The notes under the pieces: model-generated
Told to the model about the DNA's origin: nothing
Database searches by the model: none
The model's input: the letters and a program-made list of their open reading frames with translations, nothing else
Source: CAZADH01 sp964483805
GTDB taxonomy: Bacteria; Muiribacteriota; Ozemobacteria; Ozemobacterales; Ozemobacteraceae
Assembly (NCBI GenBank): GCA_964483805.1
Contig: CAZADH010000255.1
Location: 1 to 9,163, forward strand
Direction: 5' to 3'
Length of the DNA: 9,163 nucleotides
Translations under genes and position numbers: made by a program
Shown here: positions 1 through 6,195 of the stretch, one piece after another
Position numbering within the stretch: the stretch's first letter is position 1
Layout: each line of letters starts with the position of its first letter

Positions 1-1
1 G

Positions 2-841
2 GAGGGACAGAACATTCAGTCGATTTTCGCAAAGAGCGGGCTCAATCGCCTCGAGCCGTTCTTCGGTAACGACCCGAAAAAAATCACTATTTGTGCTGAA
101 GACCCCGACGTCCCGCCAGACAACGAGACCGGATTCAAGGGTGGCAAATGGTCGCGGTTGCGCCTCAACTGTTGCGGCGTCTGCAACACGCCGTTGCCGA
201 CCACACCGCCAACCGGTGGCGGTTCGATGCACCGATGCAACAAGGCCGGGTGCAAGGGCGCACGCTTCTTGCGCAACAAGGCGAGTTACTACGTGACCGA
301 GGCCATCGGCGGCACCGACATGGTGAGTTGGAAGGCCCTGGCAAAGACCGACTTCATGAAGCGCTTTTTCACCGACGACGGGGAGTTGTACCTCAATCAG
401 ATCCTGGTCATCAAGCACAAACTCGTCATCGACGAACCCCTCACGGTCATGCGCGGCGGCGCGATTCTGTGCGACAACGACATCGAGGTCAATGCGTCAA
501 TACGTTGTGCACAACCCCAGACCGGCAACTACATGCCATTTGTGACCCTGGTCACCAACAAGAACATCACGTTGAATACGAACCACGTCGAAGCCTTCCT
601 CGTGGCCTCAAACGGGAGCACGAGCGAAGTCCGCAACAATTGCGGCAACCCGATTTTCATCCGCGGTGGCGTGACCTGTGACGTTATCGACGGTCTGGTG
701 AAGAACGGCGGCACGATCATGTATGGCCTCGATCCGGCCGACCTCGGCGGCGGCGGCAACGCCACCGAACAAGACAATCCCGAGTTCTACGGGTTCGCCT
801 TTGGCCCGAAGACGCAAGAAGACCTGGTGGACGGACCATGA
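2..841 (+). CDS. PilX/GspK-like exported protein with beta-helix-like C-terminus (5' partial)
   Basis: The reading frame is open from the left edge to TGA at 839-841, so the start lies outside the window; in-frame TTG at 158 is only an internal codon. The visible 279 residues have two parts. The N-terminal half has a cysteine cluster: CCxxC at nt 170-184, then Cys-x4-Cys at nt 236-253. The C-terminal half (about nt 440-760) has short Gly/Asn/Val/Ile-rich strands such as GGAILCDNDIEV, ITLNT and IFIRGGV, which suggest a right-handed beta-helix or polymer-forming fold. From memory, this arrangement occurs at the C-terminus of large PilX-like accessory proteins in pilin clusters. The two pseudopilin genes downstream fit a GspK/PilX-type role in a pseudopilus, but no prepilin leader is visible to prove it. 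A generic secreted adhesin or surface protein is the alternative. The frame is secure; the function is inferred. Confidence 0.6.
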   Translation, partial: EGQNIQSIFAKSGLNRLEPFFGNDPKKITICAEDPDVPPDNETGFKGGKWSRLRLNCCGVCNTPLPTTPPTGGGSMHRCNKAGCKGARFLRNKASYYVTEAIGGTDMVSWKALAKTDFMKRFFTDDGELYLNQILVIKHKLVIDEPLTVMRGGAILCDNDIEVNASIRCAQPQTGNYMPFVTLVTNKNITLNTNHVEAFLVASNGSTSEVRNNCGNPIFIRGGVTCDVIDGLVKNGGTIMYGLDPADLGGGGNATEQDNPEFYGFAFGPKTQEDLVDGP

Positions 842-930
842 CGCGACATGCTGGTCCGATCTCAATTCATCACATCAGTCTGCTTCTCCCCGGAACCGAA
901 AACTTTCGATTCGCGCATCGGTAATGATAG
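842..930 (+). promoter_or_regulatory. Short intergenic region with possible ECF-type -35 (GGAACC)
   Basis: These 89 bp separate the PilX-like gene from the first sigma gene. I see no terminator hairpin, so read-through is likely. GGAACC at 892-897 followed by A-rich sequence resembles the -35 element of many ECF promoters (GGAAC). A matching -10 about 16 bp later is not convincing (around 914-919). The octamer CGGAACCG (891-898) also lies upstream of the second sigma gene at 8287-8294. Autoregulation is possible but weakly supported. Confidence 0.22.
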
Positions 931-1500
931 ATGAAGCAACCCAGTGATGCCGAAATCGTCGAGCGGGTGCTCAACGGCGAAACCGAGTGCTTCAAGACTC
1001 TGGTCGAGCGGTATGAAAGACTGATGTACAGCTATCTGTTGCCACAACTGAACAGTCTTGCCGAGGTCGAAGACCTGGCCCAGGAGGCCTTTCTCAAGGC
1101 CTATCGGTACCTGGGTTCGTTCGACCGTGAACGGAAATTCTCGGCATGGTTGATGACGATTGCCAAGAACCTTCTGGTGAACCATTATCAACGCAACGCC
1201 AATCGGACGCGTCAGGTTGCGTATGTCGAGCAACTGCTGCCGCGGGCCGACGCAGGGCGGGAAGACGTTCTCGAGCCGGGGCAGCGACTGGCGGCACGCG
1301 AGGCTTTCCGCGAGACTTTTCTCGACATGCTCGACCTGCCCGAAGAGGCCAGGGTACCGTTGTTGATGCGCGTCATGCTCGAAATGCCCTATCAAGAAAT
1401 TGCTGAAGCCCTCGATCTACCTCTACAGACGGTGAAGAACCGCATCTTTCAGGCCCGCAAGCAGTTGCGGGAAAGGAGAAGTGACGACCATGGTCTGTGA
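931..1500 (+). CDS. ECF-type RNA polymerase sigma-70 factor
   Basis: The 189-residue product has the size and two-domain layout of an extracytoplasmic-function sigma factor, which directs RNA polymerase to stress or envelope promoters. Region 2 spans about residues 10-85: LVERYERLMYSYL, then DLAQEAFLKAYRYL, then FSAWLMTIAKNLL. Region 4 spans about 130-182: LPEEARVPLLMRVML, YQEIAEAL and TVKNRIFQARKQL, the helix-turn-helix for -35 recognition. ATG 931 gives the usual short N-terminus before region 2, but there is no good Shine-Dalgarno in front of it. The 3' end overlaps the anti-sigma gene by 11 bp, the classic arrangement of a sigma factor with its cognate inhibitor. The family is secure. The ECF subgroup and regulon are not known. 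Pseudopilin genes two positions downstream suggest an envelope or secretion regulon. Confidence 0.93.
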   Translation: MKQPSDAEIVERVLNGETECFKTLVERYERLMYSYLLPQLNSLAEVEDLAQEAFLKAYRYLGSFDRERKFSAWLMTIAKNLLVNHYQRNANRTRQVAYVEQLLPRADAGREDVLEPGQRLAAREAFRETFLDMLDLPEEARVPLLMRVMLEMPYQEIAEALDLPLQTVKNRIFQARKQLRERRSDDHGL

Positions 1501-2605
1501 ACGATTCGACCTGGTCTGCCGTCACATCGATGACGACCTGACTCCCGACGAGAGCCGGGAGTTTCAGCAACACCTCAAGAGTTGCCGCGAATGCCAGGCG
1601 GGGGTACTCTCTGTCCGTGACCGCGAGGGAGCCATCCGCGCCTCGGTCTGGACGGCCCTGGCCGGGCGCAACCTGGCCGACAAGGTGATGACGCGGGTGG
1701 CGAACGAGCCGGCCCCGAAAGCCGCCGTGCCCGCCACCGCTTCGACCTGGCAGGGCGGTGCATTTCGCCAACTCGCGTGGTTACTCGCGTTCTCGGTGAT
1801 CGTGGCGGTCGCCTGCCTGGTGTTCATCGGTTCCCCGAACCGGGAGCACGCCGTGCGTGGGACGGAGTTCGTCGCGATGGCGACGGGTGCCGAGGCGCGA
1901 ATCGGCACGCAGGCACTGGCCAACGGGCAACGCAGCACCTTGATTGCCGACATCGCGTACCGCCTGCGCGGGCCGCTCACGGTCGGCATGCCCGCCGGCA
2001 ACCGGGTCGCCTTCAGTGGCGAGGCCACGCTGGCCCTGGCTGACGGCGAGATCGACTGGCTCGATGGTCAGGCGACTTTTGATTTCACGTTGATTCGGCC
2101 GGTCGCAGTCCGGATCGGCGCGCAGCGTCTCGAGATCAGCGGCACCGCCATCGAGGTCAAGGGCCGGGTCAACGATCGGGTGACGGTGAAACTGCTGCGC
2201 GGCGTCGTCGATATCGTCGGTCCGAGCAGTCGGATTCGCATGGTGCCAGGCACCACCATTACCGTGGTGAGCGGCACCCAACTCGAAGGCAGCGCGATCC
2301 GGCCGATCCCGACCGGATCGACGGGCTCGGGGTCCGGCGACGATTACGTGGCGATTCCCGAGCCCGCGCCGACACCCATCGAACAACAGGCAACGACCGC
2401 GGGTTCGGGCGCTGGCATCGTGCCGCCGTTGCCGGTTACCGGGTCAACCACAGAACCCGCGGCGACGGGCACCCCCTCCGGCGTTGGCAGCGCGGTCGAT
2501 GTAGGCTCGCCAACGGCGACCACAACAACGGAACCGCCCCGTGGAAATCCTTTCGAGGGCCCGATCAGCGCCCCGGTGCCCCCCTCCGGGCCAGGCGGAG
2601 GTTGA
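1490..2605 (+). CDS. Membrane anti-sigma factor: ZAS zinc finger, TM helix, FecR domain
   Basis: The 371-residue product probably holds the upstream sigma factor inactive at the inner membrane and senses a periplasmic signal. Residues 1-40 form a zf-HC2/ZAS domain with Cys3 and His28-x3-Cys32-x2-Cys35. One hydrophobic helix lies at about 93-114 (LAWLLAFSVIVAVACLVFIG). A FecR-like beta domain follows at about 155-255 (GNRVAFSGEATLAL, GTAIEVKGR, VTVKLLRGVVDI). The last ~110 residues are a low-complexity Pro/Thr/Ser/Gly tail ending PSGPGGG. The start is uncertain. In-frame GTG at 1481 is only 2 nt past the AGGAG at 1474-1478. ATG at 1490 is 11 nt past it and gives the typical ZAS N-terminus M-x-C-E. 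I prefer 1490. Either start overlaps the sigma gene, implying translational coupling. The role follows from the domain families; the ligand is unknown. Confidence 0.88.
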   Translation: MVCERFDLVCRHIDDDLTPDESREFQQHLKSCRECQAGVLSVRDREGAIRASVWTALAGRNLADKVMTRVANEPAPKAAVPATASTWQGGAFRQLAWLLAFSVIVAVACLVFIGSPNREHAVRGTEFVAMATGAEARIGTQALANGQRSTLIADIAYRLRGPLTVGMPAGNRVAFSGEATLALADGEIDWLDGQATFDFTLIRPVAVRIGAQRLEISGTAIEVKGRVNDRVTVKLLRGVVDIVGPSSRIRMVPGTTITVVSGTQLEGSAIRPIPTGSTGSGSGDDYVAIPEPAPTPIEQQATTAGSGAGIVPPLPVTGSTTEPAATGTPSGVGSAVDVGSPTATTTTEPPRGNPFEGPISAPVPPSGPGGG

Positions 2606-2621
2606 TCTGGACCGGCCTCGC

Positions 2622-3179
2622 TTGACGCTTTCGCCCCGCACGAAACGCGGCTGTCAACGACAGTCGCGCCTTGTGTTTTCTCGCGGTTTCACGCTCATCG
2701 AGCTGTTGCTCGCGCTGTTGATCCTGAGTTTTGCGTTCCTGCCGATGTTCAACCTGTTCCGGTACGGGGCGGAGGGCACGCAGTCCACCCGCATGGAAAC
2801 AGAAGGCGCCAATTATGCCGGAGACATCCTCAACGCGTTCCGAACGCTGTCTTACCAAGAGGTCAAGACCCAACTGGGCGCAGATCTGAGTGGTTCACCC
2901 AAGTCGCACGCATACACCGACGCCGAGATCTGCGGAAAACTCAAGCAGCGGTTCAAGCTCGAGATTCCACTTGTGAAGAAGCCGTTCTCGCGTCAGGTCA
3001 CGATCGTCGAGTTCCAGGGACAAGCGAACACGCTTCTGGGGATCCTGATCGAGAAACTGCGCCGACTGCAAGCCGTGCCCTGTTTCCTGGTCATCGTCGA
3101 TATCGATTTCGAACCCGACGGCGTGCAACGGCGCAAGCCCGAAACATTCCGCATGGCCACGGTGGTGTCCAAACCATGA
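2622..3179 (+). CDS. Type II secretion/type IV pilin-like minor pseudopilin
   Basis: A prepilin N-terminus is clear: a basic leader, then Gly^Phe cleavage with FTLIELLLALLILSFAF following. Phe+1 is at nt 2688 and Glu+5 is present, as prepilin peptidase and assembly require. The remaining ~150 residues are a soluble head with two Cys (in AEICGKL and AVPCFLV) that could form a disulfide. The start is ambiguous. TTG 2622 gives a 22-residue basic leader, GTG 2673 gives a 5-residue leader, and GTG 2541 would overlap the anti-sigma gene by 65 bp. The strong GGAGG at 2597-2601 lies 5 nt before an in-frame CTG (2607) and 20 nt before TTG 2622. The product resembles GspI/GspG-class minor pseudopilins, but subtype is not assignable by eye. 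It overlaps the next pseudopilin gene by 4 bp (ATGA), so the two are co-translated. Confidence 0.82.
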   Translation: MTLSPRTKRGCQRQSRLVFSRGFTLIELLLALLILSFAFLPMFNLFRYGAEGTQSTRMETEGANYAGDILNAFRTLSYQEVKTQLGADLSGSPKSHAYTDAEICGKLKQRFKLEIPLVKKPFSRQVTIVEFQGQANTLLGILIEKLRRLQAVPCFLVIVDIDFEPDGVQRRKPETFRMATVVSKP

Positions 3180-3823
3180 TGAACAAAAGAAATTTCGCCG
3201 GCCCCAGGTTCCGTCGGGGGTTCACCCTGATCGAGGTTACGATCATGATCGTGATCGTATCGATGGTCGGCGCCGTCATCTACAAAATCTTCTCGGGCAC
3301 CTGGAGTAGTTTCTTCAAGAGCCAGACAAAGATGACCAATCTGCGCTCGGCCAACCTGATTCTCGAGCAACTCAAGCGCGATCTGCGCATGGCAGTGCCC
3401 GGAACCGACAGCCTCGTCTCGATGCCGCAGGGTGGGGGAACAGCGCATGCCTCGAGTTCTCTCATTTTCAAGGCTTTCGATCGTTCCGGACTACCTCGGC
3501 AGGTGACCTATGCGGTCAAAGACCGCGTGTTGAGCCGCGAAGTGGAGGGCGAAACGTCGCGCAAGATTTCGCGTGCGCCGGTTCTGAGCTTCGAGGTCGG
3601 TCTCGAACCGGCCGGACCGAACGGTGGCGCGCTACCCGCCGGCACGAAGCAGGGCATGCGCGTGCGTATCCAGGTTGATGAGACCCCGGAAGGATTGAAG
3701 ACCAAGGAAGTGAATCGAACGAATGCCGTCGAACTGGCGACCCTGATGTATCCACCGTTCTTCGATTCGAGTGTGTCATACGAAGAGAAATGCTGGTATG
3801 CAGCCAGCCAATGGCGCCGGTAG
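3176..3823 (+). CDS. Second pseudopilin (GspJ/GspH-like prepilin-type protein)
   Basis: The 215-residue product has a 15-residue basic leader (M-M-N-K-R ... R-R-G), cleavage before Phe, and the helix FTLIEVTIMIVIVSMVG with Glu+5. A long amphipathic region follows (MTNLRSANLILEQLKRDLRMAV), typical of GspJ-like minor pseudopilins. The C-terminal half is a beta-rich head with repeated charged strands such as VTYAVKDRVLSREVEG. The start overlaps the previous stop as ATGA. A second ATG at 3179 is an equally possible start and barely changes the leader. Pairing with the preceding pseudopilin suggests a minor-pseudopilin tip complex. No ATPase, secretin or prepilin peptidase gene is in the window, so those must come from elsewhere in the genome. 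The family is secure; subunit identity and substrate are inferred. Confidence 0.85.
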   Translation: MMNKRNFAGPRFRRGFTLIEVTIMIVIVSMVGAVIYKIFSGTWSSFFKSQTKMTNLRSANLILEQLKRDLRMAVPGTDSLVSMPQGGGTAHASSSLIFKAFDRSGLPRQVTYAVKDRVLSREVEGETSRKISRAPVLSFEVGLEPAGPNGGALPAGTKQGMRVRIQVDETPEGLKTKEVNRTNAVELATLMYPPFFDSSVSYEEKCWYAASQWRR

Positions 3824-3864
3824 CGCCACGATTTCGCACGTAATATCACCGTACTCTTTCGCTC

Positions 3865-3871
3865 AAGGAGG
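3865..3871 (+). promoter_or_regulatory. Strong Shine-Dalgarno for the LysM gene
   Basis: AAGGAGG lies 9 nt before ATG 3881. It is the best ribosome binding site in the operon and fixes that start. It suggests the LysM protein is translated independently, and probably more strongly, than the coupled genes upstream. Confidence 0.75.
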
Positions 3872-3880
3872 AAGTTTCCC

Positions 3881-4351
3881 ATGAAGAGCCACCGCTTGAT
3901 CTCCCGGTTGTTGCTGGTCACAGCCCTTGTCGTACTCGTGGCCGTCCCCGGCCATGCCCGTACCTACACGATGGTCGAAGGCGACACGTTGTGGGAACTG
4001 GCCAACAAGTTCTACGGGGACCCCACTGTGTATCCGGTGTTCCTCGAGGTCAACAGCATCGACAACCCGCGCACCATCCCCGTTGGCCGGGTGATCAATG
4101 TTCCGTCGTACGATGAAATGCGGCGGATCGCCAACGAGGTCAACCCCGAGAAGCGGGCGCAGTTGATCAACCAGATCCGCGGTGGTGGGACGCCGGACAA
4201 GCCCAACAACGGCAGTGGCAGCGGGTCGGGCAGCGCCATCCAGGCGAAGAACCTGAACTTCGACAAGGTCATCAACAGCAAGGTGAACCCGAGTGACCTC
4301 GAGAAGAACAAAGACGCGAAACCGTTCACCAAAGTGGAACCCGGCCGCTAG
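3881..4351 (+). CDS. Secreted LysM-domain peptidoglycan-binding protein
   Basis: The 156-residue product starts with a Sec signal peptide (basic MKSHR, hydrophobic LLLVTALVVLVAV, cleavage after GHA at residue 26). One LysM domain fills residues 27-76: YTMVEGDTLWELANKFYGDP, then the Asn-containing loop LEVNSIDNPRTI, then VGRVINVPS. LysM domains bind GlcNAc in peptidoglycan. A helical segment (MRRIANEVNPEKRAQLINQI) follows, then a Gly/Ser linker (GSGSGSGS), then a charged tail ending KVEPGR. There is no catalytic domain, so a structural or anchoring role in the periplasm is likely. The spacing to the pseudopilin gene is 57 bp and the gene ends at the operon terminator. Its position suggests it may dock the pseudopilin machine to the wall, which is inference. 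LysM-only proteins also occur as general wall proteins. Confidence 0.88.
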   Translation: MKSHRLISRLLLVTALVVLVAVPGHARTYTMVEGDTLWELANKFYGDPTVYPVFLEVNSIDNPRTIPVGRVINVPSYDEMRRIANEVNPEKRAQLINQIRGGGTPDKPNNGSGSGSGSAIQAKNLNFDKVINSKVNPSDLEKNKDAKPFTKVEPGR

Positions 4352-4374
4352 ATTCAGACCGAAGCCCGGGCCAG

Positions 4375-4417
4375 AACCGGGTGCAATGCACCGTGCATTG
4401 CACCCGGTTTGTGCTTT
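4375..4417 (+). terminator. Intrinsic terminator of the sigma/pseudopilin/LysM operon
   Basis: A 16-bp perfect inverted repeat (left arm 4375-4390, right arm 4394-4409) has a 3-nt CCG loop and is followed by TGTGCTTTT. The arms carry the palindromic core TGCAATGCA/TGCATTGCA and a GC-rich base. It begins 24 bp after the LysM stop. The T tract is interrupted but the stem is very strong. There is no A tract on the left, so it acts for the + strand only. Confidence 0.85.
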
Positions 4418-4574
4418 TCAGTATGCCGAATCCAGCTCTTTGCGCGGGCTCAACGACGGGGTATGAGGTGCGTTTTCCACCTGCGACGAGAACCGTGGCG
4501 TACCCCTGAAAACAATGGGGCAGCCGGACCATGATTTCTGTGCGTCCAGGGTACATCTTTTTCGACACGAACCA
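4418..4574. other. Non-coding spacer between operon terminator and carboxypeptidase promoter
   Basis: This is the first part of a 351-bp gap between stop 4351 and ATG 4703. I found no convincing ORF. There are only small inverted repeats, for example AGGTG (4466-4470) against CACCT (4478-4482) and CCCC (4503-4506) against GGGG (4517-4520). A reverse-strand open frame crossing it runs into the antisense of the carboxypeptidase gene and looks like a shadow. Nothing functional is supported here. Confidence 0.5.
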
Positions 4575-4603
4575 TTGACACATTGACGAATCTCGATTAG
4601 GAT
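4575..4603 (+). promoter_or_regulatory. Sigma70-type promoter of the carboxypeptidase gene, with operator-like repeats
   Basis: TTGACA (4575-4580, perfect consensus) is followed by a 17-bp spacer and TAGGAT (4598-4603, four of six consensus bases). The expected start of transcription is near 4610, giving a leader of about 93 nt. CTCGAT-TAGG-ATCGAG (4592-4607) is a perfect 6-bp inverted repeat centred on the -10. CATTGAC occurs twice in tandem, 8 bp apart (4573-4579, 4581-4587), over the -35. A repressor site is plausible but unproven. Confidence 0.7.
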
Positions 4604-4688
4604 CGAGGGAGTATCGTCTTCAGTATTGAGTAGATTTGTCTTTTCCGTCCGTGTTCCCTGCATCAGCGCATAAGTATCGACAAGACAT

Positions 4689-4694
4689 AGGGAG
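4689..4694 (+). promoter_or_regulatory. Shine-Dalgarno for the carboxypeptidase gene
   Basis: AGGGAG lies 8 nt before ATG 4703 and supports that start, which is also the start of a clean signal peptide. Confidence 0.65.
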
Positions 4695-4702
4695 TACCGA
4701 GT

Positions 4703-6145
4703 ATGAAGCGCATCGTCGTATCCATTTTTGTTGCAGCATTCGCGTTGTGTGCGTTGCCCCCGGTTTTTGCGGCCAAAGCACTGGTTCGGCTCGAGGGCGT
4801 TTCGGCCGAGCAGATCCGGCAGATGGCTGCCCGCGGTGACGACATCGCCAAAGCCGGCCCTGGTTTCGTCGAGGTAGTTCTCGATGAGAAACAGCAGGCC
4901 GAGCTGGCCAAGACGAAAAAAGCCCACGCCAAACTGATTCCCGACCTCGATGCGTACGTGGCCAAGGTTGTGGCCAATCAGCGTCGTGGCGAGCAGTATT
5001 ACACGTTCGAGACCATGGCTGCGCAACTCGAAGCCTGGGCGAAGCAGTATCCGAACATCTGCCGGCTCGAATCGATCGGCAAGAGCTGTGAGGGGCGCGA
5101 GATCTGGGCCTTGAAGGTCAGCGACAAACCCGAGCTCGATGAGAAGGAACCCGCCGTGTTGGTCATGGGCGCACACCATGCCCGCGAGTGGATGTCGTTC
5201 GAAGTGCCGATGGCGACCATCAAGGGCCTAATCGAAGGATACGGCAAAGACGAGCAGTTGACGAAGCTCGTCGATGAGCGCGAGACCTGGTTTGTGCCGA
5301 TGGTCAATCCCGACGGCGTGGCCTACACCCAGAAATCCAAATACTGGCGCAAGAACCGCCGCAAGAACAAAGACGGTTCTTACGGCGTCGACCTGAACCG
5401 CAACTATGGTTACAAGTGGGGCAACACCGGTTCCAGTAACAGCGGCAACTCCGATACCTATCACGGGCCCAACGCGTTCAGCGAACCCGAGTCTTGTGCC
5501 ATCCGCGATCTCGCCGCCCGCGAGAAGTTTGCCGCGTCGGTTTCGTTTCACAGCTACTCTGANNNNNNNNNNGTCCCGTTCGGATATGCATACAATGTGC
5601 CTACACCGGATCACGACCTGCTCGCGAAGCTGGCTGGCGAAATGTCGAAGTTCAACAGATACACCCCCGAAAACAGCGCGGATCTGTACCCGGCCATGGG
5701 TGACTCCGACGACTATCTCTACGGTACTGAGAAAATTCTGGCCTTCACTTTTGAGCTCGGCCAGACCTTCATTCCGCCGGCCGCCGAGATCAAAGAGATG
5801 AATGCCCTGAACGTACCGGCCATTTTCCACCTGATCGACAAGGCCGGAACCTACGGGCTCGTGACCCCCGCCGGTCAGGAGACCATCCCGGCGTTGGGCA
5901 CGCGCACCGCCGTTGCCGCGCTGGCCGACTTGAGCACGGTCGCCATGAACAACGACCAAGCTGCCAAGGCCCTGACGAAACTGCAAAATGAACTGGCAGC
6001 GCGCATCGCCGGCGAACAAGCACAAGGCCTGACGTCGACGGTCGAAGCCGTGCGCTCAGGTGCCCGTGCCCCTGTGGTCCAGGCCGTGTTGCAGGAAGCA
6101 GCCCAGCGGGCCAGTTTCGATGCGCTGCACAACGCCGCACGCTAA
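4703..6145 (+). CDS. Secreted zinc carboxypeptidase, peptidase family M14 (M14A-like)
   Basis: The 480-residue product trims C-terminal residues from peptides outside the cytoplasm. It has a signal peptide (residues 1-23, ending PPVFA) and a propeptide-like charged region to about residue 95. The catalytic domain (about 96-385) shows the full M14 set, using bovine carboxypeptidase A numbering for equivalents. Zinc ligands are His159 and Glu162 in HHAREW (69, 72) and His283 in FHSYS (196). Substrate arginines are Arg216/Arg219 in WRKNR (124, 127). Asn232-Arg233 sits in DLNRN (144, 145). Tyr329 is the Tyr248 equivalent and Glu351 in TFELG is the Glu270 general base. The Tyr-Glu spacing of 22 equals the bovine enzyme, which puts Asp336 at specificity position 255. 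The last ~95 residues are a helical Ala-rich extension of unknown role. Four residues fall in a 10-N gap, but the frame is kept. Single-gene unit with its own promoter and terminator. Confidence 0.92.
   Translation: MKRIVVSIFVAAFALCALPPVFAAKALVRLEGVSAEQIRQMAARGDDIAKAGPGFVEVVLDEKQQAELAKTKKAHAKLIPDLDAYVAKVVANQRRGEQYYTFETMAAQLEAWAKQYPNICRLESIGKSCEGREIWALKVSDKPELDEKEPAVLVMGAHHAREWMSFEVPMATIKGLIEGYGKDEQLTKLVDERETWFVPMVNPDGVAYTQKSKYWRKNRRKNKDGSYGVDLNRNYGYKWGNTGSSNSGNSDTYHGPNAFSEPESCAIRDLAAREKFAASVSFHSYSXXXXVPFGYAYNVPTPDHDLLAKLAGEMSKFNRYTPENSADLYPAMGDSDDYLYGTEKILAFTFELGQTFIPPAAEIKEMNALNVPAIFHLIDKAGTYGLVTPAGQETIPALGTRTAVAALADLSTVAMNNDQAAKALTKLQNELAARIAGEQAQGLTSTVEAVRSGARAPVVQAVLQEAAQRASFDALHNAAR
5563..5572. 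other. Assembly gap (10 N) inside the carboxypeptidase gene
   Basis: Ten unknown bases interrupt the gene just after the HSYS zinc-ligand motif; the first affected codon is GAN. In M14A enzymes four residues normally separate HSYS from the [YV]-P-[FY]-G-Y motif. Exactly four unknown codons separate them here, so the gap length appears right and the gene is probably intact. Confidence 0.95.
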
Positions 6146-6161
6146 GCGCCTTTTCAACCGC

Positions 6162-6195
6162 TCGGGTTTGTCGTAACCCGAAAACGTGTTACAAT
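6162..6195 (+). promoter_or_regulatory. Candidate promoter for the HD-GYP gene with palindrome over -35
   Basis: TTGTCG (6168-6173, four of six) and TACAAT (6190-6195, five of six) are separated by 16 bp, placing a start near 6202. A perfect inverted repeat, TCGGGTT (6162-6168) and AACCCGA (6175-6181), straddles the -35 and could be an operator. It lacks a downstream T tract, so it is not itself a terminator. The promoter reading rests on the -10 match and on the ordinary need for a start after the next terminator. Confidence 0.45.

Noticed and set aside
148..681. Overlapping forward frame with Arg/His-rich product
   Set aside because: Out-of-frame shadow of the PilX-like gene; composition is typical of frame-shifted GC-rich DNA.
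2541..2621. GTG 2541 as start of the first pseudopilin
   Set aside because: It would overlap the anti-sigma gene by 65 bp, has no Shine-Dalgarno and gives an unusually long leader before the Gly^Phe site.
3812..3828. TGGCGC/GCGCCA hairpin straddling the second pseudopilin stop, as a terminator
   Set aside because: Only 6 bp and no T tract; the LysM gene follows closely with a strong ribosome binding site and the real terminator lies after it.
4418..5179. 253-codon reverse-strand frame spanning the intergenic region and the carboxypeptidase 5' end
   Set aside because: Most of it is antisense to the M14 gene, it runs through the promoter and signal-peptide region, and its product resembles no known family.
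5228..6025. 265-codon reverse-strand frame across the N gap
   Set aside because: Antisense shadow of the carboxypeptidase catalytic domain.
6162..6181. TCGGGTT/AACCCGA hairpin as carboxypeptidase terminator
   Set aside because: It is followed by AAAACG, not T residues; the hairpin at 6199-6214 with TTTTATT is the better terminator.
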